A DNA stretch of 64,000 bases from positions 3,228,363-3,292,362 of the forward strand of contig CM035304.1 in NCBI GenBank assembly GCA_002900995.3, in the 5' to 3' direction. The stretch is from Ganoderma boninense. Lineage: Eukaryota > Basidiomycota > Agaricomycetes > Polyporales > Polyporaceae. The notes under the pieces are model-generated. The model saw nothing but the letters and a program-made list of their open reading frames with translations, did not search any database and had not been told where the DNA came from. Positions 22,901-36,000 of this stretch are shown piece by piece (within the stretch, counting starts at the first letter, position 1; each line of letters starts with the position of its first letter). Both the position numbers and the translations under genes were made by a program.

Positions 22901-23202
22901 CACGCTCGACGCGTTCCCATACTCTCCCCGGACGCCCGGGAATTGTATTCGCGTGCACCTCGGAATCTCCCCGCAGTTACTAAAAACACTTCGGACATTC
23001 TCTGGAGCCATGACTGCGCCCTCCATAGAGATCGTCTCACTTCGTCCCGCGCCAGCCAACAGGCTCGTGGGTCACTCTATTTACTTCCCTGATTCTCTTA
23101 TCATCCGATTTCCCTGGCCCCTTCCCTCCCCCTCCCCCGCATCGTGCACTGACGTCTCCTGCGCTGCGCTAACGGCCCGACCACAACTCACGCGATCCGA
23201 CC
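19938..23202. other. 3.2-kb gene-poor region containing an interspersed repeat
   Basis: No gene was recognised here. The part from about 20.95 to 22.26 kb is an inverted relative of 31.7-32.7 kb and is listed separately. The remainder shows only short unsupported ORFs. Confidence 0.5.
20945..22260 (-). repeat. Interspersed repeat, copy 1
   Basis: Read on the minus strand, this stretch aligns in order with 31.7-32.7 kb. Shared anchors include CCACGGTTCGCA, AACCTCCGTCA-TTTCAACCCCA, TTTTCTTGTCGG or a close variant, ATGGCCCTTCCAGG, and CCGGACGT-TTCATGTGCGT. This copy carries about 130 bases near 22050-22190 that the other lacks. A 136-codon ORF overlaps (21835-22245), but the other copy does not preserve it. 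It is probably old mobile-element debris; the class is unknown. Confidence 0.7.
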
Positions 23203-25792
23203 ATGCCTCAGCCCGAATTCGTAGACGACCCCGAGAAGGCCATCCTGGACACCCTCACCCCCCTTCCAGTCCTCCCAGTTTCGTCGAAGGCCGTCATCCA
23301 GGATGCTGCCGTCGGTCTCGCTGCCCAGTCGGGGAAGGACGCAAGACCTGATCTGGCGCTCGCGATGGCGAGGAAGGACCCGGCCTCTTCGAACAAGCCA
23401 AGACGACGAGCGAGCAGGTGGATTCGCTTCCAACTTTGGTTCAACACCTACCGGTGAGTCGCCAACAGAAGCTGCTCGTACGGACCGTGCTCACCTGTTT
23501 TTTGAAGCAAATTCTTTACGATCGTGATGTCTCTGAACGGCGTCGGGCTGTTGCTTGCTGCTCTCGATATCTGGACGTATCCCCGACGATATACCGGGGC
23601 TTTCATTCTCGGCAATCTACTTTTCGCCATCCTCATGCGCAATGAGCTATTTGGGCGGCTATTGTACCTATTCGTGAACAAGGCTTTGCGAAGGTAAGCC
23701 CGCAGCATTCAGACAACTTCATGGAATGCCCCATTCATACGAAGTCTATGGACATTTTTCAGTGGACGCCACTCTGGTTCAGGCTAAGCTGCACGTCCAT
23801 ACTCCAACACCTAGGCGGTATTCACTCAGGCTGCGCGACGTCCGGCTTCCTATGGCTCATCTTCCGCGTCACGCTCATATTCATCGACCACAAGGACAAC
23901 CACGACGCGGTCCTGATCATGGGCGTCATCACCAACCTCGCTGTCTCGATCAGCATCTGAGCGCGTTCCCCTGGGTCAGGAACACGCACCACAAGTACGT
24001 GCCCTCTGCCGCTTCACTTGTCCTCGCCGCGTTCTCACACACCCCCTCCAGCGTTTTCGAGCGGCACCATCGGTTCATCGGCTGGTGAGTACCGTCTTCC
24101 CGATCTGGCTACTAAGCGCTGAGAGTACTCACACTCCTCGCCCGCAGGCTTGGCCTTCTCTCAAGTAGGTATCCGTTTCGTGCCGTGCTAGATCCGGATA
24201 GGTGGTGCACTCGCACACTGCGTCCGGGCCCGTTCTCGCAGCGGGCCCGCGCGAGCCCCAATCCCCATCGAATCTGCTGTGCGGGGACGTTGCGATGCTG
24301 ACGGCCGTGCGTTCCTCTCTCCCAGCGTGGGTGTTCGTCGTGCTCGGTGACAGTTACGACCTCGACACGCACTCTTGGAATCCGGACGGCATCCGTGTCA
24401 TCCACCAGCAGGACTTCTGGTATACGTTCGGCATGACCGTCTTGTGCGTCGTTGCGTTTTGGTCGCTGCTAGATTGTGCCGACGTCTCACGCCGTTTTGC
24501 AGCATCCTGATTCCGTGGTTCACGGTGCGGGAAGTCAAGGTCGACATTGAGGTGGTGAGCTTGAGCCTGAGTGCTCCATCACAAATTTAGCATAGCGCGG
24601 CCGGGAAGCTAACCTTCCTCCCTCTCTCCCATTCTCCGCCTTCTGCAGCCGTCGCCGAAGGTGGCGATCCTACGGTTCGAGCGGGGCATGCAACAGGGGC
24701 TTCTATCCCGGATATCGCGCTCCTCGATCATGGAGTACCATGCGTTCGGGATCATCTCGTGAGTAGCATAACCCTGCTGCCGAGCCCCGAGTGGAGGTAC
24801 ATCGAGCGGCAGGCTGAATCGGCGGCCGACGCGCTCGCGTCCGCCTTTCTGTTTGTCAGGGAGGGTACGCACGCGAAGTACCACTATCTCATCTGCGGGG
24901 TGCAAGGCGACTTCACAAGGTCCCTGGTCAACGATCCTCCCACACACGTCTGGACGCGTCAGCTCAAGGTCAGTGCGTTTGAGAAGTGTCGAACGCCGAT
25001 CGTTACTGACGCGTTGCTACAATCACAGTTTGCGGGGGTATCTCACACTTCCACCTTGTACAAACGAGGCATCCGCGTCTGCACCGGCACCGGTCTCGGA
25101 GCCGCCCTCTCTACATGTCTCCAGGTACGACGTACAGTGTACCTGTCTCCTGGTGAGAAAATAACTAACCTCTCCTGCTTCCCGCCAGAATCCCGACTGG
25201 TGAGCAATTCCTTCTCGAATATTGAGTCAGCTGGCAGGGCGGGCCGCTCTTTCCGCTCCCCCCTTCGCTTCTTCTCCCGCCGATTGCGCGATCGATGTCA
25301 AGCCCGGCACTGACCACGACGGTGTCCTTCGCAGGTATCTGATCTGGATCGGGTCGGAGCAAGAGAAGACGTTCGGTCCCACCATCTCCGGCCTCATCCA
25401 CAAGCACATCGAGCCGGAGCGTATGTGTCTCTGGGACTCGAAAGCACGAGGTGCGTGTCGCCCCCCTCCCTCTTCCCGTATCTGTCCTCTTCTCCCCTTT
25501 CCTTCCCACTCCACGCGCCAACTCACCACCGCACCCGCATGCGCTCCCACAGGCGGCCGGCCGGATGTAATGCAGCTCGTCAAGGACACGTACCGCTCCT
25601 GGGGCGCTGAGGTCGTCTTCATCACCTCGAACTGGGCAGGGAACAAGGAGATCATGGAGGGCTGCAAGGCCGCGGGCATCCCGGCGTTCGTACGTCACTG
25701 CCCCTCTGTTCGCTCGCTTCTTGCCAGGGCTGTGCGGATGTGACCCGCTTCTCACTCCTTCTGCGCGACAGGGCACGCTATGGGATTTCTGA
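23203..25792 (+). CDS. TmpA-like integral membrane oxidoreductase
   Basis: A multi-exon gene with a hydrophilic N-terminus (MPQPEFVDDPEKAIL) followed by several membrane helices: FTIVMSLNGVGLLLAALDIW, GAFILGNLLFAILMRNELF, then HLGGIHSGCATSGFLWLIF and HRFIGWLGLLS. The GG-HSGCA and HRFIGW elements are what I recall from fungal TmpA-type membrane proteins. The C-terminal half resembles a ferredoxin-reductase-type nucleotide-binding module, with GTGLGAALS, YLIWIGSEQEKTFG, EVVFITSNWAGNKEIMEGCK and a final FGTLWDF. I end it at 25792 using the last intron before GGCACGCTATGGG. The family name rests on memory of conserved patches, so treat it as probable. At least ten short introns are needed. Confidence 0.68.
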
Positions 25793-26747
25793 GCGTCCAC
25801 GCCCAAGATGTTCCCTCGCGTCTCTCAGCCAGCGCAGCGGGGGACTCCCACTGGTGGCTGCGGCGGCGAGGGGTATACTTGGCACACGACGTGTGACGCA
25901 GATACAGATACCGCCACGCCCTCAGGCTCCCTAGTTCTTACAGTACAGTAGTACCCTCCTCGCATCCGCCACCCAGGTCGAGCGCCCCCTGCAGAGTCCG
26001 AGATATCCCCTAATAGCCGCACATAACGAAGTATTTAGTCTCGCGGGTCTCGTTTTCTTGCCGGCCCAAGTCGTCTCCCCCCGCTCCGCCCAGCCGGTGC
26101 CCACACGCACGTAGTACGATCCGCCCACACGTATTTTATTGACCCGGCCCCACGCACGCAAACGCAACGCTCCCGGCTCCCTTGCCAGATATACTCTAGA
26201 TATTTACCGGTTTACCCTTGACCACCTTACCGCCGTGACCCCCATCCCCCTAGGCCTATTATGACTCGCTCACTCCTCCTACGCCTGACACGGACTGACT
26301 GTGGTGCACGCAAGTGCGGGGTCGGCGTGTCGGGCAGTATGTATTGTAGCTAGGATCCTCACTTTCCCATGACAAACTACGCTGAGTTGCTAGGAACTCA
26401 ACTCATGAACCACCGCCAAGGATCCAGTGACTGAGTTTCTAAGCGCATATGTATGGTACGACTGTGAGGCCTGGGTCCTGCAGAGTGGCGCAGCATTCTA
26501 GTCCTCGTCGTTGGCACCTGCACGGGTCGGAACTGTGGTCCGTGCGTGAGATGAGAATGACACTCTGTGTATTTTCGACGGATTGCGATGCCTGCAGAGG
26601 ACTCTCTATCACGCCTTGTAACATAAGTCAATCCCCTTCGAATCCGAGGTGGGTTACCTTGACGTCGTGACTTGACATGGTTCATGAATTCATACACAAA
26701 GTTGCTAACGATACAGCCTCTACTTCAGGATTCCGTCTTTCGGTCCT
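25793..26747. other. Gene-free stretch between convergent genes
   Basis: This lies between the TmpA-like gene and the MYND gene. I see no coding sequence or clear repeat. Confidence 0.4.
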
Positions 26748-29700
26748 TCAATTTGAGTCTTTGCCATGTTGAGAAGACGCCTCCTTGCACGAACGCCGGT
26801 GCTCGCGCCAGTGGAGCTTTTGGCACTGCCCATCGCAATACCTACCACACCGCTGAGCATCCCATGCATTAAAAAAGGGAGGAAATATATGCGCACCTCG
26901 CCTGTCCACAGCCGCTGCACTTCCGCAAAATCGCGCTTGGATTCGTGCACCACGAGCACCGGTACAGCTGCGTGTTCTCGTTGAGGATGGAGTCCAGCTT
27001 CCGCCAGTTGTCCTGTTCTTCTCGTGACGGCCCTGGCGAGTCCCTACCACCTTCCTTGAGTCGTGCGATACAGTCCAGGAAGGGAGTCCACTCTTTGTAG
27101 GCGCCGCCCGTCCAGTTGTCCAGTATCGCTCGACGGGTGAGGAAGATATCGGTGTGCAAGATGCGGAATCCGAGGACGTGGTTGAAACGATTTGCCACCT
27201 TCAACTTCTCGAGTAGGGGCTATAAAGAGCATTAGCTTCTCGGAGTTGAAGCTGACATATGAACAAGACGTGGACGTGCCGTGAAGTCCGGCTCTGCGCC
27301 GTTGTCATCCAGCTCGACGCCGTGGAGAACAATCGTGACGACTATGTACCAGTCGATCACGTAGGCCATCTGCCGCGCATCCGGAGCAGAGGTCTCGATG
27401 AACGTCTTCGCATCTTCCGCTGCCGATTCGAGGTATGCCAGCGCCTGGGCCATTCTCTCCTTCTGCGGCTCCAGCTCCCTCGTACACAGCAGCCTGATGC
27501 CCTCCTCCCCCGCATGCTCCACGGCGCACCAGAGCAGCCGGCGCCGCAGGTACGGCGTCAGCTGCTTGCACTTGAGGCCCTTCTTCGCCGCCTGCAGCCC
27601 ATACAGCAGCTTGTTCGTCTGCAGCGTGATGGCGTAGTGCGCAAACGCGATGTCCGGGTTTCGCGCGACGGCCTTCTCCGCGAGCTTCAGCGCATCCTTG
27701 CCCTCCCGCACCGTGAGCAGGTACTTGAGCTCGAGGACGTCCGCCAGGTCCAGGTTCTCCGCGCCACCCTTCGCCCGGAACACCCGCGCGCAGTACTGCA
27801 TGGCGTCGATCCAGCCCTTGAACGGCACCGCCCCGCCCTTGATCGACGCATCGGGGTCGCACACGAGCTCGCTCTCCTGCGCCAGCTGCGCGAGGCGCAC
27901 CCCGAGCGCACGGAGGTCGCGGTCCGCCTCGAACGCGCGCATCGTACTCATCACCGCCGTCCCGCACCGCACCTTCACGACCGTCTCGCACGCCTCGAGA
28001 CCGTGCGCACGCATGATGTCCAGGAGGTCAGGGGGCAGCTCGGCGAGCGCCTCGTCAAGCTTGTCCGCGCGCGGGAGGAAGACGGACATCATGAGCGTGT
28101 CGCTGTTTGCCTCGGACTCGGCTTGGAGGCGCGTGATGCGGAGGAGCATGGCTACGCCGATGCTCCGTGCGGCGATGTTCGTGCTGCGTGTGAGGGAGGT
28201 GAAGAACGGGATGACGCCAGGGAGATCCTTGCATTGCTCCCGGCACGTGGACACGCAGCTGCGCAGGAGGGGGACGAGGGACAGCTGGAGGATGTCGTTC
28301 GAGAGGTGTGCGGGGTGCTTGAAGATGTTGAGGATGGCGGAGACGACCTCTGTCACCGCGATCTCGTTGGCCAGGTTGGGGCGCGCTGCCCAGAGGTCGT
28401 CGGCTGCCAGGACGACAGGCATGGTGTGGGCCAGGACACGGAGAGCGTAGCCTATGATCTTTCCATTCCGTCGGTGCTTCCGGAGGACCGAGGCAATCTG
28501 GGAGTTGTAACGAGCGATTTCGAACTCGAGCGGGATTCCGCTCGCGTGCATCACATCGTCTGGTTTGAACCAGTCGAGGAAGATAACGACGAGGTTTCCG
28601 GTGTTCTCGTCACCTAATAGCTTGACTAGATGGCTGAATAGCCCTGTCACAATAAAATGTGTCATTAGTAGGGCGACGTGCATCCGACGATCGTCGATAT
28701 GACAATAAGGACTAGACAAAGAACCGACGAGACCATCCAGAGCTGGAGCAGCACCGCACTCCGGAGGTCGCTTCGCCCGGCGCCCTGCACTTGCTTTGGC
28801 TCTCATCCCATTTTTCCTCCATGAATTCATAAACATGGATAGAAACCAACTTCTTAGTGAACGTGTTAAATTCTGTGTGACTGTTCGAGAGCACCTGAAC
28901 GACTCGAATAGCCGTAGAAGCAGGCTTGAAAGCATTTAGAAACCCCAGGCTCTCCGTAATCAACCGCATGATCGGAGTCTCGTATTGCCCTCAAGCACGA
29001 GACGTGTCAGCGTGAGCACTCATCAGCAGCTTTACACCTTCGTCAGCGCGCTCGACCGACTCTAAGTAGACCTGAGTGTCTGGATAAGTAGCCTCGACAG
29101 CCTTCAGAAGCCTCAGGCTCTAAGTAAACAGCCAAATTCGAGCCTTTCGCGGCTTTTGACGACAGGAGGTGCTTACCCGGGACGTCAGGGAAACCCAGAG
29201 TCCACCAGGAAGTGATGATGTCGCTGATGACTCGCCCGTCTGAACAGAACGAGCGTGTACAGTGGTGGAGGCTGGTCCTGCTAAGCCAACTACCTCTGAT
29301 CAACGATGCTTACTGGCCAGGGGAGACGGTACCTTTGCTCATGCTTGTACCCAAATCCGTGCGGAAAGTCCATACGCGTACGGGTTTGGGTACAAGGCCG
29401 AATGTATCAAGCCAAACAAGATCTTACCTGAACGAAACAGCTTGTCCCTAAGTAGCTTTGTCGGCACACATCTTGGACCAGATGAAACAGATACTGAGGG
29501 GCGGGCGAGGGTCGTCGATGGCGAGCGCGGTGTTGAAGTGGGCATTCAGGGAATGGTTGATCTCGTCAAAGCGAGCATGAACTTTCTTGAGCCCACTTCG
29601 CGTGTTCAGATCTGATATGCTGCAGTAAGTCCGAGTGGCGCGCGGTGTACGCTTAAGAACGCACCTGGAATGCCGAGGTAATTGCACAGGCGTTGAACTA

Positions 29701-29819
29701 GGACCTCGAACGGGTCCGGCGCATCCCGATCGATGGTGACAGAAAAGACAGAGTCGGGGACAATCCTGAAGTCCTCTACGGGAAAGTCGACGATGCGTAT
29801 GAATGGAGGAAGGTCCATT
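26748..29819 (-). CDS. MYND-type zinc-finger protein
   Basis: A large minus-strand gene beginning MDLPPFIRIVDFPVEDFRIV and ending in a MYND zinc finger. The finger is CSWCTNPSAILRKCSGC, then after an intron YCDGQCQKLHWREHRRSC, with all seven Cys and the His in place. The central exon at about 27232-28700 encodes a helical armadillo/HEAT-like region (LVPLLRSCVSTCREQCKDL, RSIGVAMLLRITRLQAES). The 5' part is built from several small exons between 28.7 and 29.8 kb, and I place them only roughly. Near 29450 the reading SKMCADKAT runs into a stop while the plausible continuation (LLRDKLFRSG) is in another frame. This is either a splice site I misjudged or a lesion. MYND fingers usually mediate protein contacts; the partner is unknown. 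Confidence 0.8.
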
Positions 29820-30256
29820 TCTGCCGTCGAGCAGTGTGGTGAGTTCGTCGTGTGGTGGCTGGACGATTTCCGTCGTGCTAGAATGAAAATACGGAATATT
29901 GAGGAGACAGGGGGAAAAACGCCTACTATGCACGGTGATCCTGAGTGTAAGAAGATGTTGTTTCTGAGGGCTGGAGAAGATGGAATATATAAGAGGTCGT
30001 GTGGCCACTCGGAGAACAATAGCAAACGAGAGCGTGTGTCGCTTGAGCCACATCGGAGTCTGAAATACAATGTTGCTGTGGCGGGCGGAGTTTCAAACTA
30101 AAGTCCTGACAAAGCGGCGCTCGCGGGGGGCAACAACCAAGTTCAAGCCGGACTGCCACGATTTTCGCTGGCGAGCAGCTACCTGCTAGTGGGCTTTCTT
30201 TGCGCTGTATATTTGATCTTGTCTGGAGCCGCCGCGCACGTTCGGGACTGCCTTGA
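29820..30256. other. Divergent promoter region
   Basis: This lies between the MYND gene and the small gene at 30257. A TATA-like ATATATAAG occurs near 29985, readable on either strand. Nothing else was recognised. Confidence 0.4.
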
Positions 30257-30959
30257 ATGGCGCCCAGCGAGCAACGCGATCCCGGATCAGCCAGCAACGC
30301 AGATGTCGGGCCACTCCCTCCCTGGTTGTGAGCCTCCCTCTCCGGACACCTCCTATATTCTGTGTACTGACCTCCCTCGAATAGTAGAAGAAAGTTGACG
30401 GTGCTCGGAGGGACCGGTGCGGGCACTGCCGACTCGTCTCGGGTCGTCGCCCCCGAGCCCGCACCAGCTAACGACGCATCAGGTTCCACAAAAACCGAAA
30501 CGACGTCTACATTATCAGCAAATGGGGGCCACGAAACGCCTGAGAAGATCCCGCCATGGCGCGACCTCCAGCGCAAGGGTGCCTTTCTTACCCCTGACGA
30601 CCCCGAGACGAAGCGAAAGACCCGCGACAAGATGCGCTTCAAGGTGCGGCGGGCGCAGAAACGGTGGAGAGAGAAGCAAGCCAAGGACATGCAGTCCGAG
30701 TCGAAAGATGACGACGATTCCGAGGCAGACGCTGATGCCGTGGCATCGATGCTTCTCGGCTCTTCTAACGGTATTTAACGCCGCCTCGGCTCTTGGTACG
30801 GACGTTCCATCCCCCCCTTTCCTAATCGTCAACGCTTACTGTATCCAAACCACAGATTTACCAACTAGGATTGCGAGGACTGGACCCGGCACCAGAAAAC
30901 CAGACGCTGGTGGATCGCGTGATGGATCCCCGTCGACGATGGATACGAGCCGTCCCTAG
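30257..30959 (+). CDS. Small basic/acidic protein of unknown function
   Basis: The ATG at 30257 opens MAPSEQRDPGSASNADVGPLP. An intron (GTGAGC to ATAG, about 30328-30385) joins it to FRRKLTVLGGTGAG. The body contains PPWRDLQRKGAFLTPDDPE, then a strongly basic helix (KRKTRDKMRFKVRRAQKRW) and an acidic patch (ESKDDDDSEADADA). The frame stops at 30778. A further intron beginning near 30772 could add a short C-terminus up to about 30959, and I cannot decide between these. A basic helix followed by an acidic tail suggests a nuclear or RNA-associated protein, but I recognise no family. Confidence 0.5.
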
Positions 30960-33041
30960 CGGCTCAAAGTTCAGCGTATATACAGGACGGAAGGCATCTG
31001 GATGCGAGGCTCGTGGGCATTGTATGTGTTTGATACCATCATGACGTATTGGATAATTCTCGATTGGGTTTTGCAGGATTCGGCACTCTAACACACTTTA
31101 AATGTCCAGCTTGAAGCTTCAAGGTCGTCCGTACCTGGCTCAGAGTTTGTAACTTAAATATGAGCTCAACGGGCACCACCCTCAGTACCGGTGTGGCTTC
31201 AGTTGTGGGTCCGCAGTCTAATCCGCATGTTCCGATACACGAGCTCTCTGAGCTCGGGCTCCCAGCCCGCCACGCCGCCAGCGATGGTGCAGCGTGTAAA
31301 GACTCAGCAGCAAAAATGTCATTGCCTGGGGCGACCCTGGGCTTCCATGTCAGCGAGCCGGTTTCGCCGAGCCGCTGTTGTATCTGATGCAGAGTGTGAG
31401 TGTGAGGAGTCTGGGTTTCGGCATTTTCCGGGTCGATCCTCTTTCGCGCTTCGAGTTGTGTGCATGCAGTCGACGCGGTTCAGAAAGCTCCTCCTTGCTT
31501 GTGAGTCCTTCCGCAGGCGAGCGCATGTCATATATATTATATATGTGCCTTTTCAGGTTCTCGCCTCACCAGCTTGCTCTCACAATGTGCTTCACGCACC
31601 GAATGTCCATTGGCACGACACTCACTAGTGCCCCGCTCGCCGCCACTTCTGGATAATATGACACAAATAGGTCAAGTATTCTTCAAGAAGAATAATGGTA
31701 ACACATGTTAGGCTCCTACAGGGCCTTCCCATGTCTCACCCCAGCTCACACTGAGATAAAAAGGTGTGGGTTTCGAGTCAATGACTCACCACGGTTCGCA
31801 AGTCGGACATCTATCGACTCGTCGCCTCAGGGTTAATGCTAGCGAAACATAGTTATTTTGCATGTCAAGGGCACAACTCCGTGGAAGATCTTGCGGACGA
31901 GTCGGAATGAACTCGCACAACTGGCCACAACTTGAAGGTGCGTAAGCCTTGCCAGTTCCCTCGCCTTGAATTTTTCACGAACCTCCGTCAGTTTCAACCC
32001 CAGCAGATCGATCTCATTACCACAACATTCCTTCTCGGATAATAAGGGCTGCTTTTCGACTCACCTAGTTCCCCGGAAAGCCCACCCGTGGAATTTTCTT
32101 GTCGGTTTGTGAGCACCAGTGCCCAAGACACTACATAGTGCCATTCTGAGACGCTCCAACTTCAAACTCTCCCTTACACGAGAAATATGCCCCTTCCAGG
32201 TGCGTCATAGATCGGTCTCGCCAACGTTTAGTATCGTACCCGCTGATGGTTTCAGGAAACCGTGTGCCCAAGTGCATGTCAAGGATTAATCATCATCATT
32301 AATGTCATGGGGAGGGGGACAGCAGAGTATCGCCGGACGTATTCATGTGCGTCACGGTATAGACGTATAGACAATCTCTGATCACACTGTGTGCTGTACT
32401 AGACTCATGGATGAGACGAAGGATCATTCCTCTTTTCTAACCTGGCATCGCAGTGCCTCGCTGGCAAGCCGGCTGCTTGTATAATCGGCGTTCCTCGAGC
32501 ACGCCACACTGCTAGTTAGCGGCTAGCCTCAAATGCGTGTCGTATACCGATGACACCTGAATGACAGCTATGTGCCAACAGAGGTAGATATCATCTCAGC
32601 ACGACAAGGGGCATTGTCCAGATAACCCTCGGGTATCGAGGTTCGCTCGAGACGCCTTCTTCAAATTTCGTCGCTGTGATGGTCTCGACTGGCAATTGAG
32701 TTGCGATAATATCAGGGGGTCCTCACTCAGTGGATTCTTACCGCTCAGGATGGCTTGGTGTAATTTGGCAGCCCGATATGCTCCTTTTCTGTGGCCACGG
32801 TCAATTTAATAGTGAGCGGCCCTCCGGAAGAAGGGCAACCGGGGTTGAATGGCCTGCATAGGTGGAAGCGAGGGTATCGTAGAAAATGAGAGGTATACGA
32901 TGACAGCACTTCAAGTATGACTGAAAGAAAGGGAGAAGGAAAAAAAAGGTGCTACGTGAGCGGTTCAGCAGTCCAATGCCACAGTGGTAAGCACCATGTA
33001 ACTGATGGTAGCACGAGTCCGCGAAGAACACCAGAAAGGCC
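30960..33041. other. 2.1-kb gene-poor region with interspersed repeat
   Basis: No convincing gene. An ORF at 31160-31387 has no recognisable content. The middle part is repeat copy 2, listed separately. A short AT-rich palindrome occurs near 31530. Confidence 0.5.
31700..32690 (+). repeat. Interspersed repeat, copy 2
   Basis: This forward-strand stretch aligns with the minus strand of 20.95-22.26 kb over most of its length, with many substitutions and small gaps. It begins near GGGCCTTCCCATG and fades after GCTCGAGACG near 32650. It carries no long ORF, no visible terminal repeats and no target duplication that I could identify. Confidence 0.7.
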
Positions 33042-36000
33042 CTACGTCCTGCTCCGCTTGCTTGCACCAGGCCGCTCCTCGGCATCAGATTCCATCGACC
33101 TGCGCTTCGACCCAGTGGTGGTGGAGTTCGTGGGGACCGCAGACTTGGGTGGCGCATAGCCCTCCTTCGGCTTCTTGTCCGGCCCCTTGTCGTCAACCGG
33201 CCACTTCTTTGAGTTGAGCGAGTCGTAGAGTAAGGCGAGCATCGCGCTGTGCGTCTTTAGGTTCTCACGGCGCTCCTCCTTCAAGAGCTTCTCCGCGGTG
33301 TCCTCCACCTTCCGTCCCAATCTGCTGGCCATCATGGCCATGTCTTCCTCGTCAAGCTGCATGATCCCCATGTCATCCGACGGGCTGGGCGCGTTGGCGT
33401 CTGGAGCGGCTGTCTCCTGGGTGCTGGGGGGCAAGGGTGGGTCCTCGAAGGCGTAGTGCGCCTCGAACCATGACAGCAGCTCATGAACTATCTCGTTGAG
33501 TGGGTGCGCAGGCTCCGTCGTGTCCTGTGGGGGATCTTCGACCTCAGAAGGAAGAGAGGTGAGGTCGGACCCATCGATGGCGCTGAAGGTCGGGGATGGT
33601 GAGCGTTCAGTGGACGACTCGCTCTGCGCCGGTGGTAATGCGCGTTCGGCGGGAGATGGGCTGCTCGGGAGAGCGGGGGAAGACGACCTGTCTTCAGGCC
33701 TAACATGCGCAGAGGAGGGCGCAGGGGGAGATGGCCACAGGAACCTGAGCTTGTCGTTCTTGTTCGGCCCGGGGTTGTAGAGTTTCAAACTGATCAAGCC
33801 GTATTGCATCGCTTCGAGCTTCGCTCTACCGCAGCGGTAACCGAGAGTGTTGGGGGTATACGCATCGAAGTAGTCGTGCAAGAACTGACCAATATGGTCG
33901 TCGCCGAGGTTGTGAGGGAAAAAACGGATGGCGTAATACAATAAGACGTGGAAGAAGGACTCGAGCTCGTCTTGGATCATGATCTTTCGGGTTGGGTCGT
34001 TGAGGGCATTCGCCGACATATACTGCCAGGTGCCCTAGATTGCGTAATTGGGCGTCAGTCCCACTATGATTCTGAATGACGACCTCAACGATGACGCTCA
34101 CAGTACGATCGGGCTGGCGGCCTTCTGGAGGGCCATCGTCGACCTTCTTTGAGAGTTCCCAGTCGTTTAGAAGGCCATACCATTTGCCGTGGTCGTCTCT
34201 GTATAGAAGCATGTTGCCTGCACTAATATCGCGATGGATGATCCCAGCCTTGAACGCACGCGCATGAGCTACAGGTGAAGCAGTGAGCGTAGTTACAAGC
34301 CGAAAAGCAGTATGAACTAACCTTGCAAACAGAAAAACAGTGCCCGACACAGCTGAGAAGAGTTGCCTCGGAATTCTTCAAGCGGGAGGCCAACCTCCTT
34401 CACGACGAGGCGATAGTGCGTATGCGTCTTCAACGGAAGCTTCTCCTCGTCCGGATGGAATGCCTTCCAGTGGTCTTGCGATACCGTTGTCTGACCAGGG
34501 AGATCACCATGACACACCAGCGTCGGTACGAACTTCACTCCATTGTCGTTCAGGAACTGGAGGGTGACGCCTTCCCGGTCTATGCCGTCATGGTCGACTC
34601 GCCAAGCGTCCTTCAGGTACACGAAGTCGGCGTCATCAGCGATAGTATCGTCGTCCCGAAGGGGAAGCGCGACGTAGCCGCGAGTCCCGCGGCCAGCCAC
34701 ACCAGGGGCCTGGAAGTGGGGCATGCCGACGGCGAACTTGCGGACGACCGTGTGGTTGCGCTGGTTGCGCGTCTTGCCGCGAGGCTCGTGAGCGTGCACC
34801 TCGACCTTCCACCACGGCCATTGAGGATTCAGCGACTTCTGGAACAGCGCGCGGACGTAATCGCGCGGATCGTCCTCCTTCTTGGCCTTAGCCCGTCGAC
34901 GCATCGCTTTGTACAGTGGGGTGTTGGGGAGAATACGCGAGGCCGTCGGGTCATAGCCACGCTCCGCATCGGAAAGCTGCGAGTAACGGTGGAGGAAGTC
35001 GACGAGCAACTCGCCTTCGGCCTTGTAGTCGAACTTGCGGGTGACGAAGACGCCAGAGCGATCGAAGCGCGCGATCCGGACGCTGTTGCCCAGGAAGAAG
35101 AGCATGAAGACGAACATCCGATGCTGCCGCTTGACGATGAGCTCGATGTACGAGAAGGCCTGTCCGAGCGCGTCCCGGCGCTTGTCCCCCGTCGGCTCCC
35201 CATTCGGCTGGTTCTCGTCGAACGCGTCCTGCTCGGTCTCGTCCGCCTTGCACTCCATCGGCAGGTCGAGGTCGAACCAGTCGACGGCAGGGTACGCCTT
35301 GTCCTTCTCGCACTTCGGGGTCTTCGCGGTGCGGTACAGACCCATGTCGACGGCCTGCTTGGAGGAGTCCGTCCTGTCTGCCTGGTAGGGGGTCGCGACG
35401 ACCTTGAAGCCAGGACATATCTTCGCGCCGTTGATCGCCTTGGGCTTCAACCACCGTGTGAGCGCCGACGCGCCGGGTAACTGCACATCAGCAAAAGCGC
35501 TAACCCGTGGTCATGGCACTGCCACGCACGCTCAGGTTTGCCTACTAAAACGGGACGGCCGAGGTTTGCAATGCATCACCTTGCCGTTGCAAACCTCGTC
35601 TTGAAGAGGCTATAATCACCATGCCAAGATTATGATATTTGTTAGTATTGTATACCATAAACTTGGCGAGGAATTGATAGTCAGTGACCTTGGAATTAGT
35701 CGCAAGCTCCGGTCCGGGCCTAGGCTGGCGGCAGTGCGGGCGCTTCTGTGCAAGGCTCGGACTTGTCTCTCGCTGTCGTCCATGACCGCCCCCTTCGCTA
35801 TCGACTTTCCCTTACTCTTCCCTCATTGCTGCCTCCATATCGCGCACTTTATCTACATGTTCATCTATTCAGCTCCGAATTGAGGCCGGGACCAGTCTAT
35901 GCAGTTATTCAATCATATCAGGTCAAAGTCATGGCGACCCCGGCCCAGTGAAGACGGTGAGCTGATTTCATCGGTTTTGTGCTCCTCGGGCACCGTCGCT

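Noticed and set aside
27259..28617. 452-codon plus-strand ORF opposite the MYND gene
   Set aside because: Shadow of the long minus-strand exon, which has recognisable helical repeats and leads to the zinc finger.
31160..31387. 75-codon ORF as a small gene
   Set aside because: No motif, no paralogue and no splice support.
34323..35480. 385-codon plus-strand ORF opposite FunK1 kinase 3
   Set aside because: Shadow: the minus strand carries the conserved kinase sequence with matching splice sites.
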